From the NCBI GenBank assembly GCA_016937595.1, contig JAFHKH010000054.1, positions 1 to 55,620 of the forward strand: a DNA stretch of 55,620 bases, read 5' to 3'. Shown here piece after piece: positions 45,205 through 55,606 of this stretch. The translations under genes were made by a program, and so were the position numbers. The notes beneath the pieces were generated by a model. That model had not been told where the DNA came from. It did not search any database and saw only the letters and a list, made by a program, of their open reading frames with translations. Each line of letters starts with the position of its first letter. Position 1 is the stretch's first letter. Source of the stretch: Pseudomonas cedrina subsp. fulgida. GTDB taxonomy: Bacteria; Pseudomonadota; Gammaproteobacteria; Pseudomonadales; Pseudomonadaceae.

Positions 45205-46447
45205 AGCGCCGGGGTGGTGCTGCCGGTGAGGTCCCTGATCCGCCCCACCATCACCGGGCTGACAATGCCACCGAATTGGCCGAGGGTATTGATTACCGCG
45301 ATACCGCCCGCCGCGCCTGCACCCGCGCCGGCCAACAACTTGGGTGGCAGGGTCCAGAAGGTCGGGATCGAGGCAATGATGCCGGCGCCCAACATGCCCA
45401 GGGCGATGATCAGGAAGGTGGTGTGGTCGGCGAAGATTCCGGCGCTGAAGAACCCCAGCGCACCGAGCACCACCAGGCCGCAGACAAACTTGCGACGCTC
45501 ACCGGTGGCGTCCGACAGCCGTCCGATCACGACCATGCTGATGGCGCCGCACACATAAGGAATCGCCGTGAGCAGGCCAATCATCACCGGGCTCTGGGTG
45601 CCGGCGCTGCGGATCAATTGCGGCGCCCAGAAATTGAGCCCGTACGACGCCACCTGGATCAGGAAGTAGATAAAGCCCAGCATCAAGAAGCCAGGAATGC
45701 GGATCGCCGACAACAGCGAGCCACCATGCTGGTTCGGCTCATGCTTGGCGATACGGCTCGCCAATAAGGTCTTCTCCGCCGGGCTCAGCCACTGGGCGTC
45801 TTCGATACGGTCCTTGAGCAACGTCAACACCAAGAACCCCAGGCCCACACACGGCAAGCCGCCGAGCAGGAACAGCCAGTGCCAGCCACGCATCTGCAGC
45901 ACGCCATCCAGGTGTTGCAGCACCAGCCCCGAAAACGGCGCGCCCACCAGCCCGGCAAAGGCCGACGCGAGGAACAACATCGACGTGATCCGCCCACGGA
46001 AGTGCTGCGGAAACCACAGCGTCAGGTAATACAACACGCCGGGCGCGAACCCCGCCTCCATCGCACCGATGATGAAACGCAGCACATAGAACTGCCATTC
46101 GGCCGTGACAAACACCATGGCCGCGGTGGCAAGGCCCCACGACATCATGATCCGCGCGATCCAGCGCCGGCGCCGACCTTGTAGAGCATCATGTTGCTCG
46201 GCACTTCGAAGATGACATAGCCCACCACAAACAACCCGGCGCCCAGGCCATAGGCGGTGTCGCTCAGGCTCAGGTCCGCTTGCAGCTGGAACTTGGCGAA
46301 GCTGATGTTGATCCGGTCAAAAAACGCAAACAGGTAGCACACCATGATCAGCGGCATCAGGCGCCAGGCGACCTTGCTGACCAGGGCTTTTTCGGCATTG
46401 ATCTCAGCAGCCGGGCGCACGCCGGCCTCTAACGTATTAGTGCTCAT
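45117..46447 (-). pseudogene. MFS transporter (anion:cation symporter type), frameshifted
   Basis: This 12-helix major facilitator of the ACS/phthalate-permease type begins with the signature WRLMPLIMVCYLFAFFDRIN near residues 28-47. The frame changes near 46170: one C added on the coding strand gives KVGARRWIARIMMSWGLATA, the expected link between helices 2 and 3. The repaired length is about 444 residues. It lies 60 bp downstream of the HMG-CoA-lyase-like gene and is probably the importer for that operon's substrate. Confidence 0.88.
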
Positions 46448-46507
46448 GGTTTCTCTCCAGCGGACGGCTCACAGGGCGTCCGATTGTTTTTGTTGTCTGG
46501 CAGGGCG

Positions 46508-47460
46508 TTACAGCGCGGCGATGGAACCTGTCAGGTGACCCGGTGGTGGATGCAGGTCGCCATTGCGCCCGGCCTTGGCCACCTGGCCCGGCAGTTCATG
46601 GCCCAGCAGGGCCGGCAAGCGGCGGGACATTTGCAGCAAGTGCGGCAGGTCGATACCCGTGTGGATGCCTACCTCGTCACACAAGTTGACCAAATCCTCG
46701 GTGCAGATATTGCCCGATGCCCCTGGCGCAAACGGGCAGCCGCCCAAGCCGCCAAGCGCCGCGTCAAACCGGCGGGCGCCTGCTTCGTAAGCGGCCAGCA
46801 CATTGCATAACCCGAGGCCGCGAGTGTTGTGGAAATGCAAGGTCAGGTCACGGGCGGATACGCGCTCCAGCACACGCTTGACCAGGCGCTGCACCTGACG
46901 CGGATTGGCCATGCCCGTGGTGTCGGCCAGGCTGATGCCCTGGATCCCGAGTTGCTGGTACGCCTCGACAATCTGCAGCACCCGGTCTTCATCGATCTTG
47001 CCTTCGAACGGGCAACCGAACGTGGTGGCGATGCTGCCGTTGAGGCGTACCGGATGCTCGGCGGCCAAGCGTGTAATCTCAGTAAACGCCGCCAGCGAGG
47101 CCTCGCAGCGCATGCGCATATTGGCCAGGTTGTGTGTCTGGCTGGCGGACATCACCAGGTTCAACTCATCGGCGCGGGACGCGATCGCACGCTGCGCGCC
47201 CTTGAGGTTGGGGATCAGCGCCACATAAATCACACCGGCTTTGCGCTCAATGCCGTGGAACACGTGCTCGCCATCGCGCAATGCGGGATGGCCTTGGGCG
47301 AGACAAATGAACCGGCTTCGATCCGCGAAAAACCCGCCAGGGAAAGCTGGTCGATCAAGGCAATCTTGTCAGCCGTTTCGACCCAGGTCGGCTCGATTTG
47401 CAGGCCGTCGCGCGGGGACACTTCCTGCACGATCAGCGGGTCGCCATAGTCGGTGATCAT
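46508..47460 (-). pseudogene. Hydroxymethylglutaryl-CoA lyase family protein, frameshifted
   Basis: This TIM-barrel HMGL/DRE-type enzyme has the N-terminal metal motif SPRDGLQ, the HFHNTRG ligand segment and the active-site signature GLGGCPFAPGASGN. The frame changes near 47283: one base added gives [20 protein letters not shown]. The repaired length is about 317 residues. HMG-CoA lyase splits HMG-CoA into acetyl-CoA and acetoacetate. Relatives act on citramalyl-CoA or similar acids. Its ATG overlaps the stop of the CoA-transferase gene (ATGA), which suggests that transferase activates and lyase cleaves one substrate. Confidence 0.88.
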
Positions 47461-48650
47461 TGCACCACTCCCGAGGTTTTCAGCCGTTGAATGTCGGCAG
47501 CCGTCAGGCCCAGGCCGTCAAGGATGTCATCCGTATGCTGGCCCAGGCTCGGGCCCTGCCAGTTCACGCCGCCGGGGGTGTCCGAAAGTTTGGGCACAAT
47601 GCCGGGCATCTTCACCGACACACCGCCGGGCAACTGGGCATTGAGCAACATATCGCGGGCCTGGTAATGCGGGTCGCTGACGATATCGGCCACCGAGTAG
47701 ATACGCCCGGCCGGCACTTGCGCGGCCTCCAAGGCACTGAGCACCTGCTCGATGGGCAGGCTGCTGGTCCAGTGGGTAATGGCGGCATCGAGCAAACCAC
47801 TCTGGGCGGCGCGGCCATCGTTGTGGGCGAATTCGGGGGCGTCGGCCAGGTCGGCACGGCCGATGGCGGTCATCAGGCGTTTGTAGATCGGGTCGCTGTT
47901 ACCGGCGATCACCACATAGGCACCGTCGGCGGTCAGGTAGGTATTGGACGGCGCAATGCCGGGCAAGGCGCCGCCGCTGCGTTCACGTACATGGCCGAGC
48001 ATGTCGTATTCCGGCACCAGGCTTTCCATCAGGTTGAAGACGCTTTCGGCCAGCGACACATCCACAATCTGCCCATCGCCCTGGCCGGTCTTGACGCGCA
48101 ACAGCGACATCAACGCACCGATCACGCCGTGCAACGAAGCGAGCGAATCGCCCAGGCTCACGCCGACCCGCGCCGGCGGCGAATCCGGATGGCCGGTGGT
48201 GTAGCGAATGCCGCCCATGGCCTCGCCGATGGCACCGAAACCCGGACGGTCGCGATACGGGCCGGTCTGGCCGTAGCCGGAGATACGCACCAGGGTCAGC
48301 TTGGGGTTGAGCGCGTGCAACACATCCCAGCCCAGGCCGAGTTTTTCCAGGCCGCCGGGGCGCAGGTTTTCGATGAGTACATCGGCGTCGCCCAGCAGTT
48401 GCTTGATCAGCTCCAGGCCTTCAGGCGACTTGAGGTCCAGCGCCAGCGACTTCTTGTTGCGCGACTGCAAGTACCACCACAGCGACGTGCCTTCGTGCAG
48501 CTTTCGCCATTTACGAAGCGGATCGCCCTGCCCCATGGCTTCGATCTTGATCACCTCGGCGCCGAAGTCGGCCATCAGCCGGGCGGCGAACGGCGCGGCA
48601 ATCAGGGTGCCGATCTCGATCACCTTGATTCCGCTCAGGGGAGCCGTCAT
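47457..48650 (-). CDS. CaiB/BaiF family CoA transferase (type III)
   Basis: This 397-residue protein has the family start [20 protein letters not shown], the segment [15 protein letters not shown], the likely catalytic Asp in [10 protein letters not shown] and [14 protein letters not shown]. These enzymes move CoA between carboxylic acids, for example from succinyl-CoA. It is the first gene of the CoA-transferase / lyase / MFS operon, about 120 bp after the LysR gene on the same strand. Confidence 0.9.
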   Translation of the reverse strand: MTAPLSGIKVIEIGTLIAAPFAARLMADFGAEVIKIEAMGQGDPLRKWRKLHEGTSLWWYLQSRNKKSLALDLKSPEGLELIKQLLGDADVLIENLRPGGLEKLGLGWDVLHALNPKLTLVRISGYGQTGPYRDRPGFGAIGEAMGGIRYTTGHPDSPPARVGVSLGDSLASLHGVIGALMSLLRVKTGQGDGQIVDVSLAESVFNLMESLVPEYDMLGHVRERSGGALPGIAPSNTYLTADGAYVVIAGNSDPIYKRLMTAIGRADLADAPEFAHNDGRAAQSGLLDAAITHWTSSLPIEQVLSALEAAQVPAGRIYSVADIVSDPHYQARDMLLNAQLPGGVSVKMPGIVPKLSDTPGGVNWQGPSLGQHTDDILDGLGLTAADIQRLKTSGVVQ

Positions 48651-48768
48651 GGGGTGTACCTCTTATTCTTGGAATGTACGGCCAAGGCTAGAGGACAGTC
48701 GCCCGGGAAATCCAACCGTCAGTGGGCAAGGAGCGTTCGCGAAACGCGAACGATAAGGGAATAGTCCG

Positions 48769-49707
48769 TCAGACCAGGCTGTCGGGCCGCTCTAGACCAG
48801 GCGCCGCCATCCGTAGGTAATCGAACAGCAGTCGGCTGACCGGCGACAGCACGGTTTCATCACGCACCACCAGGATCAAGCTGCGATCCGACCAGGCATC
48901 CGTCAAGGGCACGGCATGCAACCCCAGCGCGCGACCGAACAACTCATACGCCTTATGCGGCAGGATACCGATGCCCATATGGGCCTGGACCATCCGGCAC
49001 ATGGCATCGAACCCCGGCACATGAATACGCAGGCGCAGCATTCTGCCGGCTTCGCGCGCGGCGGCGTGGGTGCGCATATTGATGGAGCTGGCGGCGTGCA
49101 AGCCGACGTAATCACTGCCCAGGGTTTCGGCAAAGGCCAGGCTTTCGCGCGCCGCCAACGGGTGAGCCGCCGGCATCAGCACCACCAGTTTGTCGTGGCG
49201 ATAGGTCACGCTGGGCAGGCCTTTGGTGTCGGTGTCACGGGAGCAGATCCCGAGGTCCGCCACGCCATCCAGAACGCCCTGCACCACGCCATTGCTGGGG
49301 CGCTCCTCCAGATCAGTCTTCACCTCGGGATGCAACTCGGAAAAATCCCGCAGGTCCTCGGGAAGAAACTGAATGATCGCCGACAGATTCGCCAGCATCC
49401 GTACATACCCACGCACGCCGTGGCTGTGCTCGCCCAGCTCCAACCCCATCTTCTCGACGTTGAACAGCATCTGCCGCGCGTGATGCAGCAGGGTTTCGCC
49501 GGCGGCCGTCAGGTCCATGCCCTTGGCGCGCCGCACGAACAGGCTCACGCCCAGCACCTGCTCAAGCTCCATCAGGCGCTTGCTGGCCGCCGACACGGCA
49601 ATCGCTTCACGATTGGCGGCCCGCGTCAGCGTGCCCTCCTCGAACACCGCAACGAACAGCTGCAGCGTGATCAAGTCCAGGCGCCGCACCAGGCTCTTGT
49701 GCAGCAT
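48769..49707 (-). CDS. LysR-family regulator, probable activator of the downstream CoA-transferase operon
   Basis: This 312-residue protein has an N-terminal winged helix (LQLFVAVFEEGTLTRAA ... VSAASKRLMELEQVLGVSLFVRR) and an effector-binding domain. The ATG at 49707 overlaps the stop of the preceding gene (TGATG); the open frame extends upstream without family resemblance. It lies immediately upstream of, and on the same strand as, the CaiB-type operon. Confidence 0.88.
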   Translation of the reverse strand: MLHKSLVRRLDLITLQLFVAVFEEGTLTRAANREAIAVSAASKRLMELEQVLGVSLFVRRAKGMDLTAAGETLLHHARQMLFNVEKMGLELGEHSHGVRGYVRMLANLSAIIQFLPEDLRDFSELHPEVKTDLEERPSNGVVQGVLDGVADLGICSRDTDTKGLPSVTYRHDKLVVLMPAAHPLAARESLAFAETLGSDYVGLHAASSINMRTHAAAREAGRMLRLRIHVPGFDAMCRMVQAHMGIGILPHKAYELFGRALGLHAVPLTDAWSDRSLILVVRDETVLSPVSRLLFDYLRMAAPGLERPDSLV

Positions 49708-50384
49708 CAGCGACGCTCGCTGGCCAGGCGTTGGATCTGCGCCTGCTCCACCACCGGCTGCGGCGCGCCGTGGCTTGCCGCCTGCAACATCGCCCGCCCC
49801 ACCGTCTCGGTGCTCACCACCCAATCCGGTTTTACCCGACGGACCAACGACAGCAACGGCCCCAGCACGGAATACAACGACCGGTACAACGGCGTCTTCG
49901 AACGCACACCGTGCAACGGCTGAATCAGCCCCGGGCGAAACAGATACACCGCCTTGAAGGGCAGGCGCAGCAAGGCGTTCTCCGTCTTGCCCTTGACCCG
50001 CGCCCACATCGACTTGCCCGCCTCGGAGCTGTCGGTGCCCGCGCCGGAAACATAGACAAACGTCATCTGCGGGTTGAGCCGCGCCAGGGTGCTGGCGGCA
50101 ACGAGGGTGAGGTCGTAAGTGAGATGGGTGTAGCGGGCTTCATTCATTCCCGCCGACGAAACGCCGAGGCAAAAGAAACACGCATCAAACCCTTGCAGCA
50201 GGTTTTCCAGCGGCTGGAAATCCAGCATGTCGCCGTGCAACACCTGGTGCAGCTTGCCATGCTCCTGGGTCAACGGCGCGCGGCCCACGGCGACGACTTC
50301 CTGGACGTCGGCGGCCAACAGGCACTCGCGTAGCACGCCCTGGCCGACCATGCCGGTGGCACCGAATAACAGAACTCTCATCAA
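49707..50384 (-). CDS. NAD(P)-binding Rossmann-fold protein (atypical SDR)
   Basis: This 225-residue protein has an N-terminal GATGMVGQG dinucleotide motif (residues 8-16) and a YVSGAGTDSSE segment, as in HTATIP2/YwnB-like atypical short-chain dehydrogenases. The usual YxxxK pair is not obvious. Its stop overlaps the LysR start. Confidence 0.8.
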   Translation of the reverse strand: MMRVLLFGATGMVGQGVLRECLLAADVQEVVAVGRAPLTQEHGKLHQVLHGDMLDFQPLENLLQGFDACFFCLGVSSAGMNEARYTHLTYDLTLVAASTLARLNPQMTFVYVSGAGTDSSEAGKSMWARVKGKTENALLRLPFKAVYLFRPGLIQPLHGVRSKTPLYRSLYSVLGPLLSLVRRVKPDWVVSTETVGRAMLQAASHGAPQPVVEQAQIQRLASERR

Positions 50385-50711
50385 GTACTCCCTTGAACCA
50401 GCTGGCTTTGACTATCCGAGAGACAGGTCTTGGAAGGCGATCGTCACATTCGGCACATACATAAGCACCTTACTGAATCCCGTGGGACAAGACCTCAACT
50501 AATTGCCCGACACCCCTAGGATTGGCTCGTCACACCAGAATAGATGTTCCTCGGTCCATAACCATAATCACAGGCAATTCGCCCATGCAACATCGTAGGA
50601 AGTTACCCACACCAAAATATCCATACGGAGTACATCGGATCGGAAAAGCCTGACTTAACTTGCAAAAAAAGTCCCGTTACTGTTTTCCGTCCATCCCCAA
50701 GGACGAAAGAA
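50385..50711. other. AT-rich intergenic region
   Basis: 327 bp between divergent genes. Base composition becomes AT-rich from about 50.54 kb towards the oxoamine synthase gene. No gene or clear hairpin seen; it should hold two promoters. Confidence 0.5.
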
Positions 50712-51938
50712 ATGGAAAATAGCCAAGCAACGAACAAGTTCACCAACCATAAAAAAATAATTGAAATTGCCGATCACGACTGGCAGTCAGCCAAGGCAGC
50801 GCGTATTTGCGAACTGAACGTGATTGTCAAAAATAATAACTGCCTTATCGACCAGTATGGCCGTGAGCTCCATCATTTCTGCACCACATCCTATCTCGGA
50901 CTTGACTATCACCATAAAATCCTGGAAGGCGCCATCCATGGAATAGCAGAAGCCAAGACGCTTAGAATTGCCAATTCAAAGAACCGATGTAAACTTGAAA
51001 TGCTGGAGCAATATGAAACAGCGTTATCATCACTTTTCAACGCGACGTGCCTAAGTACTTTATCCTGCAGTTCAGCCAGCGCTGGTTTACTGCCCTTACT
51101 GGCCAGCGGGGCCTTCACTAACAATGCTCCGCCGACGATGGTATTCGACAAGCACTCTCACTACTCGATGAACCATCTTAAGGCGACATGCGCAGATGAA
51201 ACCGAAGTAATAACCGCCCCTCACAATGACATGTCCTTTATTGAGGATTTATGTAAAAAACGCAACAAAGTTGCTTACATCGCTGATGGCATCTACAGCA
51301 TGGGCGGGCAAGCGGATATTGATAACCTGCTCTATCTCAAAGCGCGATACGGACTATTTCTCTATTTGGACGACTCTCACGCGCTATCTGCATTTGGAGA
51401 GAAAGGCAGAGGGTTCATCCGACCACATTTTCAAACATTAGACGATCAAACATTAATTGTTGCTTCGCTCGGCAAATCATTCGGTGCCAGCGGAGGGTTA
51501 GTGATGTTTGGCAGTGAAAAACAAAAAAACCTTATGTCTCGATATGGCGGTCCAAGCAACTGGTCTCAAAGTTTAAACTCCGCCGCTATCGGGGCGGGCT
51601 TGGCCTCTATAAAAATCCACCAAACGACAGAGCTCTCCATGCTTCAGGAAAAGCTCCTCGCCAACATCAAATTATTTGACAGCCTTATCTGTACAGAGCA
51701 ACAAGGCACGCACACGGCGATCCGACTAATAACTTGTGGCGAGGGGAAAAAATCAAACACAGTTGCTGCACAGCTCGCCGACAGCGGCTTCTTCACTTCC
51801 GCCGTATTTTTTCCTGTTGTACCCAGAGGAAAAGCGGCAATCCGAATAACGCTCAGAGCAGACATGAGCCCTGAAATATTACTGTCCTTTTGTTCGAGGC
51901 TCATCAGTTTAATCGAAGAAAATAAAATCAATAGCTAA
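50712..51938 (+). CDS. Alpha-oxoamine synthase-like PLP enzyme
   Basis: This 408-residue fold-type I PLP enzyme is of the class-II aminotransferase / alpha-oxoamine synthase group (KBL, ALAS, BioF, CqsA). Marks are NYLGLDYH-like TSYLGLDYH near 60, the aromatic stacking region with HSHYS, LDDSHALSAFGEKGRG binding the cofactor, and the Schiff-base lysine in SLGKSFGASGG (Lys255). These enzymes join an amino acid with an acyl-CoA or acyl carrier to make an alpha-amino ketone. It is much AT-richer than its neighbours, and kbl, bio and hem partners are absent, so a specialised product such as a signal or metabolite is plausible. AAGGA precedes the ATG. Confidence 0.85.
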   Translation: MENSQATNKFTNHKKIIEIADHDWQSAKAARICELNVIVKNNNCLIDQYGRELHHFCTTSYLGLDYHHKILEGAIHGIAEAKTLRIANSKNRCKLEMLEQYETALSSLFNATCLSTLSCSSASAGLLPLLASGAFTNNAPPTMVFDKHSHYSMNHLKATCADETEVITAPHNDMSFIEDLCKKRNKVAYIADGIYSMGGQADIDNLLYLKARYGLFLYLDDSHALSAFGEKGRGFIRPHFQTLDDQTLIVASLGKSFGASGGLVMFGSEKQKNLMSRYGGPSNWSQSLNSAAIGAGLASIKIHQTTELSMLQEKLLANIKLFDSLICTEQQGTHTAIRLITCGEGKKSNTVAAQLADSGFFTSAVFFPVVPRGKAAIRITLRADMSPEILLSFCSRLISLIEENKINS

Positions 51939-52041
51939 CTTTCTCACGCCCTAACAATCAAGAGCATCAATCGATACAGTTTATTCAAATAATAGGGTAT
52001 TCAATGATTATTTCGAAACTGACTTCCGATGGACGCTGCTC

Positions 52042-53412
52042 TTGAAAAATACAACGCTCATCCTCGCCTGCAGTGCCGCCTTTCTCGCCCAAGTGGGCAT
52101 CAGCAGCTATCTGCCTGCCGTCCCTGCTATCGCCCTGTCGCTCCCCGCCGCCGAAGATCACGTTGCGCTGGCCCTGGCGATCTACCTGATTGGCATGGCA
52201 TTACCGATGTTGTCCTGGGGCAGCCTGAGCGAACGTTTTGGGCGTAAGACTGTGCTGTTGGCGGCGCTCGCGGTGTATGCGCTGGCAAGCGCGGCAATTC
52301 CATTGGCGCCGAGCGTTGAAGCCTTCCTGTCATTACGGCTGATTCAAGGTTTTGGCGCAGGCGGTGTTTCGGTAATGGCGCGGATATTGGTGCGGGACAG
52401 TTTCAGCGGTGCACTGTTGGCCAAGGGTTTTTCGTGGCTGGGAATGACCTTTGTGATCGCCTTGGGTATCGGCCAATTCATAGGTTCGTTAGTGCAAGTG
52501 GTATTCGGCTGGAAGACGATTTTTTACGGATTGGCGATTGGTGCCATCATGTTGATGGGAGTGTTACAACGGCTGGAATTTCCCATGTGGACAAAAACGG
52601 ATTCGTCGGTTTGCGCCTGGCGCATCTACGCCACGATCGCGCGGCATCCGCCCTTTCTGTATGCGGCTTTGGCTGGCGGCCTGGGCTATGGGGTAATCAT
52701 TGCGTTCAACACCTGCGCGCCCTTGATAATGCAAGGGCGGTTCGAGTGGAGCGCCGCGCAGTATGGCTGGCTGGGTTGGCCAATCAGCGCGGCGTATCTG
52801 GCGGGTGCGCTGATGGTCAATCGCTTCGTTGCCCGCGCGGGACGGTTGAGGATGATGGGCTGGGGTGTGTCACTGGTACTGACGGGTACAGCCGCGATGT
52901 TGCTGGGCAGTGTATTTGCTGGTGGGCTCGCCATCTTGCTGTGGTTGCCGTATTGCCTGGCAGTATTGGGTCAGTCAATGAGCTACCCGATCAGCTTGTC
53001 ATTGGCCAACGATGCGTCACCCGTAAACGGTGCCTACGCCATGGCGTTAAGTGGCTTCATGCACCAACTCCTGGCGGCGGTGATTGGCGCAATGGCGAGC
53101 CTACTGGTGAGTCATCAGGTATGGCCGATGGCGGTTCTATGTATGGCGTTGGCGGGCGCCGCATGTATGTGCGTCGCCGCTGCCGGGAAGCTCAGAACGC
53201 GTTGCGAAAAATCTCCTCGATCTGACGCTGATCCGCCCGGCGCGGGTTGGTCAGCCCACACGCATCTTTCAACGCATTGGTGGCCAGCAGTGGAATGTCT
53301 TGCAACTTGGCGCCCAGCTCGCGCAACCCGGCGGGGATCTCAACGTCATGGGCCAGGCTGCGAATGGCCGCGATGGCCGCCTGGGCGCCCTCTTCGTCAG
53401 TGCTGCCCTTGA
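52042..53412 (+). CDS. Bcr/CflA-type MFS exporter
   Basis: This 12-helix drug-resistance type major facilitator has the motif-A loop [14 protein letters not shown] (about 54-67) and [21 protein letters not shown], typical of the Bcr/CflA group. It starts at TTG 52042. The membrane part ends near residue 382. The remaining 70 codons run antisense over the alcohol dehydrogenase gene and are probably not natural. A one-base change near 53188 would end the protein at TGA 53223-53225. It follows the oxoamine synthase by 103 bp and may export its product. Confidence 0.85.
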   Translation: MKNTTLILACSAAFLAQVGISSYLPAVPAIALSLPAAEDHVALALAIYLIGMALPMLSWGSLSERFGRKTVLLAALAVYALASAAIPLAPSVEAFLSLRLIQGFGAGGVSVMARILVRDSFSGALLAKGFSWLGMTFVIALGIGQFIGSLVQVVFGWKTIFYGLAIGAIMLMGVLQRLEFPMWTKTDSSVCAWRIYATIARHPPFLYAALAGGLGYGVIIAFNTCAPLIMQGRFEWSAAQYGWLGWPISAAYLAGALMVNRFVARAGRLRMMGWGVSLVLTGTAAMLLGSVFAGGLAILLWLPYCLAVLGQSMSYPISLSLANDASPVNGAYAMALSGFMHQLLAAVIGAMASLLVSHQVWPMAVLCMALAGAACMCVAAAGKLRTRCEKSPRSDADPPGAGWSAHTHLSTHWWPAVECLATWRPARATRRGSQRHGPGCEWPRWPPGRPLRQCCP

Positions 53413-54339
53413 TGTCGGCGCCCAGCGCGCGGCCTACATCGCTCAGGCGTTTGGCGCTGACGCTGGCGTTGAAGCTTTGCACGTGGGGCAGCAACACCGC
53501 GTTGCACACGCCGTGGGGCAGGTCGTAGAAACCGCCCAATTGGTGCGCCATGGCATGCACGAAACCCAGGGACGCATTGTTGAAGGCCATCCCGGCAAGA
53601 AATTGCGCGTACGCCATGTTTTCCCGCGCGCCTTGTCGCTGCCATCGCGAACGGCCAGGCGCAGGTTGGCGCTGATCAGTTCGATGGCCTTGATCGCGCA
53701 GGCATCGGTGATGGGTGTGGCGGCGGTGGAGACGTAAGCTTCGATGGCATGGGTCAGCGCGTCCATACCGGTGGCGGCGGTGAGGCCCTTGGGCATACCG
53801 ACCATCAGGCTCGGGTCGTTGACCGACAGCAGCGGCGTGACGTTGCGGTCGACGATGGCCATTTTCACGTGGCGGCTTTCGTCGGTGATAATGCAGAAAC
53901 GGGTCATCTCGCTGGCGGTGCCGGCGGTGGTGTTGATGGCCACCAGCGGCAGTTGCGGTCGGCTCGATTGGTCGACACCTTCATAGTCGCCGATGTGCCC
54001 GCCATTGGTGGCACACAGGGCGATGCCCTTGGCGCAGTCGTGGGGCGAACCGCCGCCCAGGGACACCACGAAGTCACAGTCGCTCTGCTGCAACAGCGCC
54101 AGGCCCTTCTCGACGTTGTCCACATTGGGGTTGGGTTTGGCGCCGTCGTAGATCACCGAGTCGATGTCCTGCATCGCCAGTTTCTCGGCAATCATGCTCG
54201 CTACACCAGCCTTGGCCAGGCCGGCGTCGGTGACGATCAGCGCCTTGCGAAAACCATAGTTACGAATGGCGATCATGGCTTCATCGAGGCAATCGGTGCC
54301 CATGATGTTCACGGCGGGAATGAAAAAGGTGCTGCTCAT
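53192..54339 (-). pseudogene. Iron-containing alcohol dehydrogenase (YiaY/ErcA-like), frameshifted
   Basis: This group III Fe-dependent alcohol dehydrogenase has the NAD motif [24 protein letters not shown] and, after the break, the iron ligand segment [16 protein letters not shown]. The frame changes near 53630: one G on the coding strand restores [17 protein letters not shown]. The repaired length of 382 residues is typical. The ATG at 54339 has GAGGA upstream. In Pseudomonas similar proteins belong to the alcohol-oxidation (ercA/adh) regulon; assignment of substrate is not possible here. Confidence 0.9.
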
Positions 54340-54462
54340 GGTCAATCCTCAGAGGCGTTATGCCTACAGGATCAACCGATGCCCAGTGCGGCATCTTGAT
54401 CAGGATCAACGCCCGGCCGTGATAAAGTGACCGCTCAGCCGATTTCGAGTAGACCCGCACCA

Positions 54463-55479
54463 ATGAAGGATTTCCAGGATATTGACGCCCACCTTGAAGA
54501 CTGGAGCGCCGTGCGCACGGCCCTCGACTTCAGCGCGATTCTGATCGGCAACGGCGCCAGCCGTACGATTTGGGAAGACTTTGCCTACGACTCACTGTTC
54601 GAAAACGCACGCACCGTCGAAGAAAAACCTCTGAGCCAATCTGAACTCAGCGTGTTCGACGCCTTGCAAACCCGCAGTTTCGAACAGGCGCTGGGCGCGC
54701 TGAAAACCACCAGCCGGGTCAACAAGGCCCTGGCGGTCAGTTCGGCGGCGCCGCGCAATCGCTACTACGCAATCAAGGAAGCGCTGATCAACACCATCCA
54801 CGCCGTGCACATCCCGTGGCGCCTGGTGCAGCCCTCGACTTTGGCGACGATCAACCGCGAACTGGCGAATTACCCCACGGTGTTCACCAGCAACTATGAC
54901 CTGCTCAACTACTGGGCGATCCTGCACACGCCGGGCATCGACGACCTGTTCCGCAGCGCCGACGCCAGCTTCGACCTGCGCGACACCCGCACAAGCGCCC
55001 CGCGCATTCTTTACCTGCACGGCGGCCTGCACCTGGTGCGCAACCTCGACGGCACCGCGCGCAAACTGCCGACCACCGACAGCACCTTGCTCAGCAGCTT
55101 TGCCATCAACAATACGATCAAGACCTTGGACGACGTGCCGTTGTTTGTCAGCGAGGGCACGGTGGAAGAAAAGCTCAAGACCATCCGCAGTTCGGATTAT
55201 CTGTCGTTCTGTTATGAACAGTTGCTGACTCACGAGGGTGCGCTGTGCATCTTCGGCCATGAGTTGGGGCCACAGGATAAACACTTGGTGGATGCGATTC
55301 GCCAGGCCAAATTGACGACCCTGGCGATCTCGGTATCGGGGCGCAGCGATGGGTTTATTCGCCAGCAGAAGCGGCGGTATTCGGCGCTGTTCGCCGGCAC
55401 TGGGGTGGCGCTGAAGTTCTTTGCCGCGCGTACCCATCCATTGGGCAATCCTGCACTCTCCGTGCCCGTCGAGCGCTGA
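54463..55479 (+). CDS. DUF4917 family protein (SIR2-like fold)
   Basis: This 338-residue cytoplasmic protein has a nucleotide-site-like ILIGNGAS (about 25-32), a TSNYDLLNYW segment (about 143-152), a LHGGLHLV segment (about 184-191) and IFGHELGPQDKHLVDAI near the C terminus. The order GNGAS, TSNYD, LHG and GHELG is that of SIR2-like NAD-binding proteins. The ATG at 54463 gives the family start; the frame is open for 12 codons upstream. No neighbour of a known defence system is present. Function unknown. Confidence 0.8.
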   Translation: MKDFQDIDAHLEDWSAVRTALDFSAILIGNGASRTIWEDFAYDSLFENARTVEEKPLSQSELSVFDALQTRSFEQALGALKTTSRVNKALAVSSAAPRNRYYAIKEALINTIHAVHIPWRLVQPSTLATINRELANYPTVFTSNYDLLNYWAILHTPGIDDLFRSADASFDLRDTRTSAPRILYLHGGLHLVRNLDGTARKLPTTDSTLLSSFAINNTIKTLDDVPLFVSEGTVEEKLKTIRSSDYLSFCYEQLLTHEGALCIFGHELGPQDKHLVDAIRQAKLTTLAISVSGRSDGFIRQQKRRYSALFAGTGVALKFFAARTHPLGNPALSVPVER

Positions 55480-55499
55480 TCACCTGAACAAAGAAGATC

Positions 55500-55606
55500 A
55501 ACTGTGAGAGCTGGCTTGCCTGCGATAGTCGTCGGTATCTACACAACGTTGGTTCGACGCTGCCCCCTCAGTAAATGGGCTGTTGTGGCGAGCGGGCTTG
55601 CCCCAA
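55500..55606. repeat. Degenerate REP pair at the window end
   Basis: TGTGAGAGCTGGCTTGCCTG (55503) and TGTGGCGAGCGGGCTTGCCCC (about 55584) are REP-like units of the GAGCGGGCTTGC class. They form an array that continues towards the window end. Confidence 0.55.

Noticed and set aside
53188-53412. C-terminal 70 codons of the Bcr/CflA exporter as a fused extra domain
   Set aside because: The stretch is antisense to conserved alcohol dehydrogenase sequence and Arg/Pro/Trp-rich; a run-on is more likely than a real domain.
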